64,000 nucleotides of DNA. Source: Stigmatella ashevillena. Lineage in GTDB: Bacteria > Myxococcota > Myxococcia > Myxococcales > Myxococcaceae. The notes under the pieces were generated by a model. The model saw nothing but the letters and a program-made list of their open reading frames with translations. It was not told where the DNA came from and ran no database searches. Below, one piece after another: positions 7,743-16,669 of this stretch (the first letter of the stretch is position 1; each line of letters begins with the position of its first letter). The position numbers and the translations under genes were made by a program. The stretch spans positions 8,736,425 through 8,800,424 of the forward strand of contig NZ_JAQNDM010000002.1 of the NCBI RefSeq assembly GCF_028368975.1, in the 5' to 3' direction.

Positions 7743-9662
7743 TTAGAGCTTGGAAAAATTCGAGGGCGGCGTTAGTCGTCCCGAGACACGGAACACAACA
7801 ATGTGCCTTGTCGATTCGCCGCCCTCTGGAACGAAGGAGTCAGTCCACACGCTATCTTCCAGATGAGGCGGAGGTCCGCGTCGCTCAACTAGGTCCAAGA
7901 CACCCAAGAAACCTAGGCGCACGTTAGTTGCTTGATATGCTGCTGCCTGACCTAGGTACTTCCGCAGACCAGAACGGCTTGAGTCCTCCCCTTCTCGCTT
8001 CAGTTCAATGATAAAACGTCGCGTCCCGAATCCTATGTAGATATCCGTTCGACCTGCGCCAACTCCGTCGACCTCCGTTCGCACATCAGCTCGAAGAAAG
8101 TTGCCTATGAGGTACTCACGGAGGTCTGATTGAAGGTCGCCTTCAAGCGCATTCGCTTTCGAGAGATATGCGCCGCGCGCTCCGCGCTCTCTCTTTGAGC
8201 CATCGAGCCGGTCAGCACAAAAACTGAGGACATGCAATAAAAGCTCGTCAAAGTCTCGCTTTGTCTCGCCTTCGTAGTCCCGGCACGACGCGAGCTCCTC
8301 ATGAATCTGCTTCACGATTCGCTGTACTGTGACGCTGGCGGCAATGTCCTGTCGAAGCATGTGTTCCTGCAATGCAGCTTCGAGCTTGGAGGCATGATCT
8401 GGACTCAACCCTAATACATTCTCGTCGCGGAGGATGCCCCGGAGTAACGGATACGGGACATCCTCCTTAACTTTTCCCCGTTGTGTCGACTCCTGAGCCA
8501 AGACTTCTATACGTGCCTGCAGCAGCACGGCGACTTCTCTGTGTTCCGACTGCCATTCGCTGGTAGATAGTAGTTCATTCAAGTGCGCAAGAAGCCCTCG
8601 CTCTCGCGCAATTGCGGTCTCGATGCGTGGGCGAAGCAGTGCCTGCAGCCCTGGGCCCGACTCAATGGTGCGATCAGCATCGTATACGCGTAGAACCTGC
8701 TCCATTACCCGCGAGGCGTTTAGCCAACTTGGACGAGTGAGGTTCTCTGCCGCAGCCTTTGCTGCGCGCACAAGTTCTAGCCACTGTGCATCACGATCAA
8801 AGCGAGGCCGCAACCAACTCGGAACATCAGTGACGTCGAGCCAGAACATCCGCCTCGTGACGGCGGATTCGAGTTCGGTAAGTGGTGCTGCCAGTTCATC
8901 ATGTGGTTTGCCGTCCGAGAAGCCTTGCAAGAGATCAATAGTAGCTCTGTACGCCAATGCGTCCTCGCGGCCGCCGCCGATGGAAAATGCTCGGTCAAAG
9001 TGGACTCGCGCAACATCAAGGAGGTTCTGCGCTGTCACTTTCTCCGCGGAACTCAGCGCACGGGAAAGTGCGACCAGGCCCAACTCAAAGGCCGCTTCAT
9101 CCTCCGCTTCAGCGACTTGAGAAAGTCGCTCCAGCGCCTCGACGAGATCATCCTCACGCCAAACGTGGAACGCAGCACCAGCCAACTTAGCGGCACGACT
9201 AGCAAACAGGGCATCCTCTCCTGCATGAAAATCGGCCATGAGAGCCAACGGACGATGCTTCGGGGCGGCTCCAGCAAGCGCCATGCGAAAGAGCGCTTCA
9301 AGTGCGTAAGCTGCGAGGAGAGCTGTTTTTCGAGTACCTCGGTCCTCTACACGCGCGTAGAGAGTTCGTTGCAAATCTTTGCTTACGCGCGCGAGCACAG
9401 ATGGAAGCTGAAGCAACCTGCTTGCGGCATCTCGCAGGCAAGTTGCACTTTTGCCCTGCTGAAAGCCGCGCAACACAAGATCGTCTAAAGCAGCGACATC
9501 CTGCCCTCGCAACTCAGCGGCGAACGACACTAGGACATCCAGTACAGGCTCCGTAACCAGGACATCCCCCTCCTTCAAGATTGCCTGGAGGCCGCCAAAT
9601 TCATCGAGCGTCGGCGTGCGACCGCTGGTCACTGCATCATGGATGAGCTGGAGTATAGACAC
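7743..9662 (-). CDS. Helical protein with C-terminal PD-(D/E)XK nuclease-like domain
   Basis: A 639-residue protein that is mostly alpha-helical, with many Ala/Leu/Glu segments and no membrane segment. The last ~130 residues look like a PD-(D/E)XK nuclease core: an upstream Glu in RTEVDGVGAG, then GRTDIYIGF (active Asp), FIIELKRE (E-x-K), and the helix YLGQAAAYQATNVRLGFLGV. It starts with GTG nine bases after the SMC-like gene stop, behind GAGGGCTGG, so it is the third gene of an operon. Together with the SMC-like ATPase and the small first-gene protein it forms a likely anti-mobile-element system, with this protein the nuclease effector (inference). The long helical N-terminus matches no family I can name. 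Confidence 0.65.
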   Translation of the reverse strand: MSILQLIHDAVTSGRTPTLDEFGGLQAILKEGDVLVTEPVLDVLVSFAAELRGQDVAALDDLVLRGFQQGKSATCLRDAASRLLQLPSVLARVSKDLQRTLYARVEDRGTRKTALLAAYALEALFRMALAGAAPKHRPLALMADFHAGEDALFASRAAKLAGAAFHVWREDDLVEALERLSQVAEAEDEAAFELGLVALSRALSSAEKVTAQNLLDVARVHFDRAFSIGGGREDALAYRATIDLLQGFSDGKPHDELAAPLTELESAVTRRMFWLDVTDVPSWLRPRFDRDAQWLELVRAAKAAAENLTRPSWLNASRVMEQVLRVYDADRTIESGPGLQALLRPRIETAIARERGLLAHLNELLSTSEWQSEHREVAVLLQARIEVLAQESTQRGKVKEDVPYPLLRGILRDENVLGLSPDHASKLEAALQEHMLRQDIAASVTVQRIVKQIHEELASCRDYEGETKRDFDELLLHVLSFCADRLDGSKRERGARGAYLSKANALEGDLQSDLREYLIGNFLRADVRTEVDGVGAGRTDIYIGFGTRRFIIELKREGEDSSRSGLRKYLGQAAAYQATNVRLGFLGVLDLVERRGPPPHLEDSVWTDSFVPEGGESTRHIVVFRVSGRLTPPSNFSKL

Positions 9663-9671
9663 ACCCAGCCC

Positions 9672-11600
9672 TCACCAGAGATAATGTCCTGCAGACGCAA
9701 TCCGGTATTGATCGGGTCCGAGGACGGCTTTGACGGCGGCAGCATTGGCACTTGCAATGAGGATCTGAAGCTCAGGCAACTCCTTTGCCACGGAGCACAA
9801 CTCCCTCAACAGACTTGCCAAATCTTGCTCGTTTGTTTCCTCCGCGCCGGGAGAGTCAATGAATACTAGTCCAGGATGGCGTCCCACCTTGTGCTCACGC
9901 CCAACGCGCAGCAGCGAAATGACCGTGGCTATCCGGAGGCGCAGTCGCTCGCCTGGAGACAAATGCGAGAACGCGGTGTCCTGGTTTCCCTTCCTCAAAC
10001 GCATCTGAGCTGCCGAATTCAAGTTCACTGATTCGAGGCTGCGGATACCAAATGCGCGCCCCAATCGAAGAATCTCTTGATTCAACGAAGTCAGGAGGTC
10101 ACCACGGGCAGCCTCAAACTCGCGCTTCGCCTCTTCAAGCGCAGCATCCAATAGGATTCGGTCTTTCGAAGGCACCGGAACCGGCGGCTCGGTTGCGCGT
10201 TCATTCAGCGCGCCCTCCAATCGAGCAACCGCTAGTTCCGCCTCCCGGCGTCGCCGGAACCCTCCGTTGGCCAACTGAGCTCCCAACTGCTTGCGAGCTT
10301 CCCCCAACTTACTCGAGATGGAGTCGCGTTCGGCGACGATCGTCAGAATTCGCGCTTCCGCCTCGGCCGCCGCCAACGCAGTTGCTTCGCGCCGCCCCTC
10401 AGACTCTTCCACTACAGCCGGCAAATCCTCGCTGGCGGCTCCCGCATTCACAGGCTCAGCACAGAGGGAGCAACAACCACCAGAGGACTCTAACTTTCGA
10501 CGGTCGGCATCAATCGCTGTCTCGCATCGAGGACAGCACGAAGGGTTTAGACCGTTAAAGAATGCAGATGCTAGAGCGTTCTCACGCAGAGACCGAGCCG
10601 CTCGCTCGTCGGCATCCGCGAGTGCACGCAGTTGGAGCGCTTCGGCCTCCGCCTGCGCGAGGCGATCATTCACTTCGGAATGAACACCGGACAGGCGCGC
10701 AACCTCACTGGCAAGCGTATCCAAGCGCTCAGCAGAGGCGGACTCCTCAGGAATCGTCGCGAGCACCTGTCGGGCGGCATTAAGTTCTCGTTCAATCCGT
10801 TCCCGGGTCGTCACATCAAATGCCGTCGAATGACCGCGGGCACGGGTAGACCGCTGCTCCTCCAGAACGGCCTCCTTATGGGCGGTGGTAGCTTGCATCA
10901 CAGTGCGGGCCCAAGGCATTCCCACGTACATCTGCAACATGCGAGCGGGAAGCCCTCCCCACTTTACGTCTCCGAGCAAAAGTTTGTGGTCTCCTCCGAA
11001 GTAGAGCGCACCTGCCAACGCTGGCCACCCGTGCTCGACGCTTTGTCCATCGTCTGCGCCTGCTGATTGGTGGGAAGGAATGGGATCCAAATCGAGCATC
11101 TGCATCATGAAGCCAGCCATCACGGCCGCGAAGCCTGGCTCTGACGAGAAGCGATCTCGCACGGATCGATGGAGTTGCCTATCTACGGAATAGAGTGCCC
11201 CGGAGAAATGACGCACTCCAGTCTCAAACTCAATCTGATAATTTTGCCCGCCGAATCCAAAACTGATCGAGACTTGACTCAGCCAGCGACGCACGTCGGC
11301 CTGTAGAGTTCGCGGCTCACCACGCAAACACCAGAGAACGACCTCTAAGATCGTCGACTTTCCGACCAAGTTACCTTCGCTTGCGACTGCCCAAACACCA
11401 GGTCCAAGGCCAGCCCAATCAAACTGGAACTCCCCGCTCGCATGGCCCGCCTTTTCTCCTCTGAACGCCACCCGCTGCAGCGTCAGGCTTGGCCCGGGTC
11501 TCAGGGTTCGTTCCGGTCGCACCCCACGCTTGGTGAGAATCGCGTCGGCCTCCTTGACTGCGATGCCTGCCCGTTCTGCGACTCGTTCTAGCCAGCCACT
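9672..11600 (-). CDS. SMC/Rad50-like ATPase with zinc hook, 5' end separated by IS insertion
   Basis: An ABC/SMC ATPase with a Walker A variant (GNLVGKST), a coiled-coil arm, a mid-coil zinc motif of two CxxC pairs (CCPRCE and CCSLC, about 18 residues apart), a signature LSPGERLRLR and Walker B GLVFIDSP. The frame is open to the IS junction at 11600, but the first ATG codon lies on the other side of the element. Joining the flanks through the shared CTAG restores ATG ACT AGT GGC TGG in frame and adds about 27 residues before the GTG at 11522. That GTG is the first usable start now. The last six codons before the junction show no sign of decay, so the insertion looks recent. The predicted role is ATP-driven DNA sensing for the downstream nuclease. 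Confidence 0.75.
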   Translation of the reverse strand, partial: SGWLERVAERAGIAVKEADAILTKRGVRPERTLRPGPSLTLQRVAFRGEKAGHASGEFQFDWAGLGPGVWAVASEGNLVGKSTILEVVLWCLRGEPRTLQADVRRWLSQVSISFGFGGQNYQIEFETGVRHFSGALYSVDRQLHRSVRDRFSSEPGFAAVMAGFMMQMLDLDPIPSHQSAGADDGQSVEHGWPALAGALYFGGDHKLLLGDVKWGGLPARMLQMYVGMPWARTVMQATTAHKEAVLEEQRSTRARGHSTAFDVTTRERIERELNAARQVLATIPEESASAERLDTLASEVARLSGVHSEVNDRLAQAEAEALQLRALADADERAARSLRENALASAFFNGLNPSCCPRCETAIDADRRKLESSGGCCSLCAEPVNAGAASEDLPAVVEESEGRREATALAAAEAEARILTIVAERDSISSKLGEARKQLGAQLANGGFRRRREAELAVARLEGALNERATEPPVPVPSKDRILLDAALEEAKREFEAARGDLLTSLNQEILRLGRAFGIRSLESVNLNSAAQMRLRKGNQDTAFSHLSPGERLRLRIATVISLLRVGREHKVGRHPGLVFIDSPGAEETNEQDLASLLRELCSVAKELPELQILIASANAAAVKAVLGPDQYRIASAGHYLW

Positions 11601-11602
11601 AG

Positions 11603-13351
11603 GACACGGATCGGTTTCCAGCCCCAGTAAATTCGAGCATTTAGCGAGAGGATCGACAAGAGCCCTCAGATTTGATCAGGTGGCCACCCTACTTGGCAAG
11701 TAACATCCGAGAGAGGTGACCATGGGGATCATGCGGTGGAGGCCGCCGGAGCCATTGAGCGAGCAAGAAGAGCAGTTCGTGAAGAGGATGGGGAGGAAGG
11801 GAAAGCTGTTTGCGTTCCTGCGCCAACATCGCCACGAGCTGTTGGATGAAGCCTTTCAGGAAGAACTGGAAGGGATGTACCGAGACACGGGAGCGGGAAA
11901 GACGCCAGTGCCGCCAGGACTGATGGCGATGGCGACACTGTTGCAAGGCTACCTGGGAGCCTCGGACGCAACGATGGTGGAACTGACAGTGTTCGACCTG
12001 CGAGTGCAGATGGTGCTGGATTGCCTGGGACAAACAGAGCCTGCCTTCAGCCAGGGAGCCTTCTACGACTTTCGGCATCGTCTGATTCGAGAGCAGATGG
12101 ACCAGAGGCTGTTGGAAAAGACGGTGGAGGTGGCGCGCCAGCGGATGAGGTGGGAGGCGCGCCAGACCAAGAGCCTGCTGAAAGTGGCCATCGACTCGAA
12201 GCCGTTGGAGGGAGCGGGGCGAGTGGAGGACACGATCAACCTGTTGGGCCATGCGGCGCGCAAGGTGGTGATGTGTGTGGCCAAGCACTTGGAAATTTCA
12301 ATGAGTTTGGTGTGCCAAGAGGCAGGCATCCCCGTGTTGCTGGAATCGAGCGTGAAGAAGGGGCTGGATGTGGACTGGAACGAGCGTGAGCAAAAAGCCC
12401 GAGCGCTCCAGAAGTTGTACAAGCAGGTAGAGTCCTTGAAGAAGTGGCTGAAAAAGAACCTACCTGAGTACGTGACGCAGGCCCCGTTATCCGAGCACCT
12501 GAAGACGCTGGAGCAGGTGAGCCGCCAGAATCTGGAGCCCGACCCCAACGGAGGAGGAGTGCGAATCCGCCGGGGAGTGGCCGAAGACAGGCGAGTGTCC
12601 ATTGAAGATGGGCAAATGCGCCACGGCCGCAAGAGTCAGAGCAAGCGTTTCAACGGCTACAAGCAGCACATCGCCACGGAGTTGGAGGGGGACCTCATCC
12701 TTGCGTGTGAAGTGACGCCCGCGAATCGTCCCGAGCAGGAGGCAGCGCAAGCGCTCCAGAAGGACATCGAGCGGCAGGGCTTACAGATTGCAGAATTGTA
12801 TATAGATAGAGGGTATATCAACAGCCCAGTAGTGGAGGAGGTACAGAAGAAGGGCGGCGAGGTGGTCTGCAAGGCTTGGGGCAGCCAGAACGGAGAGTTG
12901 TTCGCCAAGTCCGCTTTCCATCTGAACATGAGCCGACGGACGGTGACGTGCCCTGCTGGGCAGAGCCAGTCCTTCACATTGGGCAGCGTGGTGGAGTTTG
13001 AGGCACAGAAGTGCGCGAGCTGTCCGCTTCGAGAGAAGTGCACAAGCGCTGCCCCTGGCAAAGGCAGGACGGTGTCCATCGCTGAGAACGAGTCTCTTCA
13101 GCACCAGTTGCGCAAGCTGACGAAGAGCCCTGCTGGGCGAGCGCGCTTGCGCCAGCGCGTCAGCGTTGAACACCGATTGGCTCATCTGTCGCGAAGGCAG
13201 GGGCATCGCGCTCGGTATCGAGGTATTCGCAAGAACGTCTTTGATTTGCGTCGCGCTGCCGCCCTTCAGAACATCGAGTCATGGCAACGCCAATCAGCAC
13301 CTGCTCAGCAGCATGGGGAACCGATGACGGGCTCATAAACCGGTCGGTGTT
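11603..13351 (+). mobile_element. Complete IS1182-type element, copy B
   Basis: A 1749-bp element. Its ends are related inverted repeats (left GGACACGGATCGGTTT, right complement AACACCGACCGGTTT). CTAG stands at both borders (11599-11602 and 13352-13355) as a 4-bp target duplication. Removing the element and one CTAG rejoins two genes perfectly in an ATGA overlap, which proves the borders. It carries one transposase gene. Confidence 0.85.
11716..13338 (+). CDS. IS1182-family transposase
   Basis: A 540-residue DDE transposase, a normal length for the family. It has an N-terminal DUF772-like domain (about 20-150, RQHRHELLDEAF, DATMVELTVFDLRVQM), a catalytic Asp in LLKVAIDSKPLEG, a second in ELYIDRGYINSP, a Cys cluster (KCASCPLREKC) and the C-terminal RVSVEHRLAHLSRRQGHRA with the Glu. 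The start is GTG 11716 or ATG 11722 behind GAGAGG. It is intact and probably active, as suggested by the near-identical second copy at the left edge and its clean target duplication. Confidence 0.88.
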   Translation: MTMGIMRWRPPEPLSEQEEQFVKRMGRKGKLFAFLRQHRHELLDEAFQEELEGMYRDTGAGKTPVPPGLMAMATLLQGYLGASDATMVELTVFDLRVQMVLDCLGQTEPAFSQGAFYDFRHRLIREQMDQRLLEKTVEVARQRMRWEARQTKSLLKVAIDSKPLEGAGRVEDTINLLGHAARKVVMCVAKHLEISMSLVCQEAGIPVLLESSVKKGLDVDWNEREQKARALQKLYKQVESLKKWLKKNLPEYVTQAPLSEHLKTLEQVSRQNLEPDPNGGGVRIRRGVAEDRRVSIEDGQMRHGRKSQSKRFNGYKQHIATELEGDLILACEVTPANRPEQEAAQALQKDIERQGLQIAELYIDRGYINSPVVEEVQKKGGEVVCKAWGSQNGELFAKSAFHLNMSRRTVTCPAGQSQSFTLGSVVEFEAQKCASCPLREKCTSAAPGKGRTVSIAENESLQHQLRKLTKSPAGRARLRQRVSVEHRLAHLSRRQGHRARYRGIRKNVFDLRRAAALQNIESWQRQSAPAQQHGEPMTGS

Positions 13352-13355
13352 CTAG

Positions 13356-14009
13356 TCATGGATGCACTCCGGAGAGCAACCCTTCCATTCGAAGGCGAAC
13401 GCGATCAGTGATTGGAGCGATCACCTTTTTCAAGGCGGTACCTGCATATTCCTGCTGCAGGTACTGTCGATCCTTGAGAGCCTTGCCACCAGCGCCACCA
13501 GCGACTTGCGCAACTAGGACTGCCCTCTGACGGTACCAAGCCAACTCAGGCCCCATTGCGGCCAGCTTGTCTAGTGCTGTTCGCCCATCCTTTGTAACCA
13601 AGTACAGATGCTCTCGAATATGGGCGCCCGGAACGCCTACGCGGCGGATACGCACGAAGTCATGCGTTCGAAGTAAGGCAAGTCCTTCATCCAGAGGCTC
13701 AAACGCTCCGAAAAGGTAGCGAACCATCGGCACTCGACGTAGGTCAGGCTCGCGCGATTCAAAGATCTCTCGCGCTTTTAATAGCAGCGCGGGATCATGG
13801 TGTAGTTCGTACTCGTTAAGTAGCTCATTTGCCAAGTAGTCTGGGTTGCGCATCCAGAAGTCCAATGCCTGGAGGCGAGTCTGGGAGCGAAGCACCGCAA
13901 CAATGTCCGGTCCATCCTCCGCGCTAGGCGCCTCATTGGCGCCGGCGTTAACACATGCCAAGAGGCGTACAGCACTCTGGCGCGCAGTCGCCCCCGGAAG
14001 AGAGGTCAC
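13356..14009 (-). CDS. Small winged-helix-like protein, first gene of SMC/nuclease operon
   Basis: A 217-residue soluble protein. The middle (about 100-150) looks like a winged-helix module: LDEGLALLRTHDFVRIRRVG, then HLYLVTKDGRTALDKLAAMG. A helical C-terminal tail follows (QQEYAGTALKKVIAP). Its stop codon TGA originally overlapped the ATG of the SMC-like gene; the IS now begins right after it. Small proteins of this size and fold accompany SMC-like ATPases in ABC-three-component and Lamassu systems as middle components, and that is my working assignment. The start is a GTG behind AGAGGA. Motif-level proof is lacking. Confidence 0.55.
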   Translation of the reverse strand: MTSLPGATARQSAVRLLACVNAGANEAPSAEDGPDIVAVLRSQTRLQALDFWMRNPDYLANELLNEYELHHDPALLLKAREIFESREPDLRRVPMVRYLFGAFEPLDEGLALLRTHDFVRIRRVGVPGAHIREHLYLVTKDGRTALDKLAAMGPELAWYRQRAVLVAQVAGGAGGKALKDRQYLQQEYAGTALKKVIAPITDRVRLRMEGLLSGVHP

Positions 14010-14341
14010 GTCTCTATCCTCTTTCGTGTTCTGCCAAGCGGCGGAATGGCCATCTCTCTACTCCCTGGTATTGGACCAAACTGACTCATGCCGCCCCTCG
14101 TCCTCGTGTGCTGCGCCTTGTGGGAGGGGCGATCTTCACTCCTCGCGATGACCCAGCCCTAAGTATGAAGGAGCCCCAAGTGAAGAGGAGAATAACTCGG
14201 ATGCTTCGCTATGTATTCATTCCCCGAAGGGGCTGCGAGGCGACTCCTCGCTGGTTTTGGCGGGTCAAATTTGACCCCGAGGCGCGTTTTACCGGGGCGA
14301 CCGGAGGAATGGTGGCAACATTTAGGCTGCGGACGGATGTA
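14010..14341. other. Upstream region with 16-bp perfect palindrome
   Basis: No gene is supported. GGGTCAAATTTGACCC at 14262-14277 is a perfect palindrome lying among other GC-rich dyads, a possible operator or transposon end. The segment next to 14341 looks like debris of an older insertion sequence. The promoter of the leftward three-gene operon should lie within 14010-14150, but no clear -35/-10 pair can be named. Confidence 0.4.
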
Positions 14342-15950
14342 GTACCCGTTCACGGGAAGTCGGAAGCACGGCCGGTGGGCAAGCAGACTCGCGAAGACCC
14401 TACTTCACAAGTAGGCGAAGAAGCACTATACCTACAGGGTGAGTTCGGACCAAATGACAGAGGCTCAAGTGAGCCAAGTCTTGGTGCTGCTGGGAGCGGC
14501 GCTGGAGCGAATTAAAGAGCTTGAAGAGCGAATCAGAGAGTTGGAGCACCAGAACGAAGAACTGCATGCCCAGTTGGCACAGAACTCGACCAACTCCTCC
14601 AGGCCGCCTTCAACGGATCCCCCCGGCACGCAGCGGTCAGTCAAGCGAGAGGTGACGGGTAAGCCCCCTGGAGGCCAACCGGGGCATGAGAAGCATGAGC
14701 GAGCGCTGCTGCCTGTAGAGCAGGTGAGCCAAGTGGTAGAGGTGGTGCCCGAGCGGTGTGAGGGGTGTGGTCATCCTCTGGAGGGCGAGGATGGAGAGGC
14801 TGAACGCCATCAACTGGTGGAGATAGAGCCGATTGTAGCGCGGGTGACCGAGTACCGCTGCCACAGACTGCACTGCTCGCGGTGCGGTAGAAGCACGCAG
14901 GCCCCGCTACCGCCCGAGGCGCAACAGGTGTTCGGCGAGAGGTTGAGTGCGCTGGTGTGTCTGCTGCGGGGGCAGTACCACCTGTCCGAGCGCCAAGCGC
15001 AGCAGTTGCTGGGGGATGTGCTGGGGGTGAAGTTGTCGCTGGGGATGGTTCCTCGGCTGAGCCAGCAGATGAGCCAAGCGCTGGAGGTTGCTGTCCACCA
15101 AGCTGAGGTCTTTGTCCGTGAGCAGGCGGTAATCCACGCGGATGAGACAGGATGGAAGCAAGGGGTGAATGAGCGCCATGCGTGCCCTGCGTGGCTGTGG
15201 GTGTTTGCCACGCCGCAGGTGGTGAGCTTCCGCATCGCCCTGAGTCATGGCCAAGAGGTATGGCGCGAGGTGCTGGGCAACGCGTGCTGCGCATTCCTCG
15301 TCAGTGACCGCGCTGCCGTCTATGCCGGCTATGACGTCGGACTGCGGCAGGGATGCTGGAGTCATCTGTTGCGCGACTTCAAAAGTTGGTCCGAGCGCCC
15401 GCAGCCGGTGGGGCGTTGGGGACAGCAGTTGGTAGAGCAGGCGCACAAACTCTTCGAGGGCTGGCATCAATTCAAACAAGGCGCGTTGTCCCGCCCACAG
15501 CTCCAGGCCTTCATGGGGCCTTTGGAGCAGAGCGTGCGCAGCCTGCTGCGAGAGGTGAGTCTCGGTCCCGACGAGAAGAGCGCTCGCTCGGCCCGCCAGA
15601 TTCTCAAACTCGGACCGGCCTTGTGGACTTTCGAGGATGTGCCTGGCGTGGAGCCCACCAACAACTTCGCAGAGCAATGCCTGCGCCAAGCCGTACTGTG
15701 GCGCAAGAGCAGCGGCGGCACTCACTCGCCGGGGGGCAGTCGGTTCGTCGAGCGAATCCTCACGGTGGTCACCTCTCTGCGCAGGCAGGGGCGCGCGCTC
15801 TTGCCATGGCTCACACAAGCACTTCGGGCTCTGCGCCGTGGGCAATCACTCCCTTCGCTGCTGCCCCAAGGTTCGGTGTGAAGAGAGCACCCAACACTCC
15901 GGAACTCGGCCGTCTATCAGCCGAGCCTCCGGCTCTCCGTGAACGGGTAC
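14342..15950 (+). mobile_element. Complete IS66-family element (single-gene type)
   Basis: A 1609-bp element. Its inverted ends read GTACCCGTTCACGG at 14342 and, complemented, at 15950. The 8-bp direct repeats CGGATGTA occupy 14334-14341 and 15951-15958 outside the ends; 8 bp is the known duplication length of IS66. It carries only the large transposase, with no small accessory genes. It landed in the edge of an IS3-family remnant. Confidence 0.88.
14439..15881 (+). CDS. IS66-family transposase
   Basis: A 480-residue transposase (460-475 if started at the ATG at 14454, which follows GGGTGA). It has an N-terminal leucine-zipper coil (LERIKELEERIRELEHQNEEL), the PPSTDPPG and GGQPGHEKH linker, and a zinc-binding region (CEGCGHP, HCSRCGR). 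The DDE core has IHADETGWKQ (first Asp), FLVSDRAAVYAGY (second Asp) and TNNFAEQCLRQAV (Glu). It is intact and fills the element. Confidence 0.9.
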   Translation: MSSDQMTEAQVSQVLVLLGAALERIKELEERIRELEHQNEELHAQLAQNSTNSSRPPSTDPPGTQRSVKREVTGKPPGGQPGHEKHERALLPVEQVSQVVEVVPERCEGCGHPLEGEDGEAERHQLVEIEPIVARVTEYRCHRLHCSRCGRSTQAPLPPEAQQVFGERLSALVCLLRGQYHLSERQAQQLLGDVLGVKLSLGMVPRLSQQMSQALEVAVHQAEVFVREQAVIHADETGWKQGVNERHACPAWLWVFATPQVVSFRIALSHGQEVWREVLGNACCAFLVSDRAAVYAGYDVGLRQGCWSHLLRDFKSWSERPQPVGRWGQQLVEQAHKLFEGWHQFKQGALSRPQLQAFMGPLEQSVRSLLREVSLGPDEKSARSARQILKLGPALWTFEDVPGVEPTNNFAEQCLRQAVLWRKSSGGTHSPGGSRFVERILTVVTSLRRQGRALLPWLTQALRALRRGQSLPSLLPQGSV

Positions 15951-15959
15951 CGGATGTAA

Positions 15960-16594
15960 TAGTAGCCGAGTGTCTCTGAGGATTGGGCCATCTGTGCTGT
16001 TCGCCGAATTGGAGGTGCGTGGCGTTGCCCGCGTCAAATCGGACACGGTCAGTGGGGTGAATTTGCGATTCGGCACTGGCGTGGTGAGATCATCTTCAGC
16101 GACTTGTGAGGAGGGATGGTGTTGTAGTCGGCGAACCAGGTGGGCAACTGCTGGAGGGCTGCCTCTGCGCTGTCCAACCGCGCCAAGTGCACCTAGTCGC
16201 TTCACGAATGCCTCGGCCATGCCATTGAGCTCCGGGGTTTAGGTGCGCGTGGTGTGGATGCGCAGTCCCATTCCGGACCTGAATTCGCGCGTCTTGGGGG
16301 CGGTGTAAGGGGCTCGTTGTCAGTGAGCCACTCAATTGGGTACGGCGGGTGCTTGCAACTCGCGCCGAAGTGGACTTTCAGTGTCTCGGCCATCAAGTCT
16401 CGCATCAACTCGTCGGTGAGGCTCTCGGGGGTCAGTATGCTCTGCGATATTTGATTGCGACGAGCCACCGAGGAGATGCTCTGTCCCACCACTTCCGTTT
16501 CAGCTAGGCGCCGGTGCTTCTCCTCGGCGTCGAGCCGCCAACGTCCAGGACAGGCTGACGAGATGGCTTTCACTTTAAGTGTCTTCGTTTCCAT
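15960..16594 (-). pseudogene. IS3-family (IS2-like) transposase remnant
   Basis: Minus-strand frames give OrfA-like RRLAETEVVGQSISSVARRN from near 16560, then OrfB-like PPYPIEWLTDN near 16330. In another frame NGMAEAFVKRLG appears near 16220. The order fits IS2-type OrfA and OrfB, but large internal parts are missing and at least two frame changes occur. The IS66 element is inserted at its 3' edge. Confidence 0.6.
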
Positions 16595-16669
16595 TCTTAG
16601 GCTGGTTCTATGTGGTTGCGACCTGTCAGATTGAAATGGGGGCTACATCATAGGCGGTCTCAAACACCC

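Noticed and set aside
7456-7927. Possible genes on either strand in 7456-7927
   Set aside because: Open frames of 80-155 codons exist on both strands, but none has convincing codon bias, a ribosome-binding site and a sensible protein at once.
1-13351. Composite transposon formed by the two IS1182-type copies
   Set aside because: The right copy has its own CTAG duplication, and its two flanks rejoin perfectly into one operon, so it arrived as a simple insertion and does not mark the edge of a mobilised unit.
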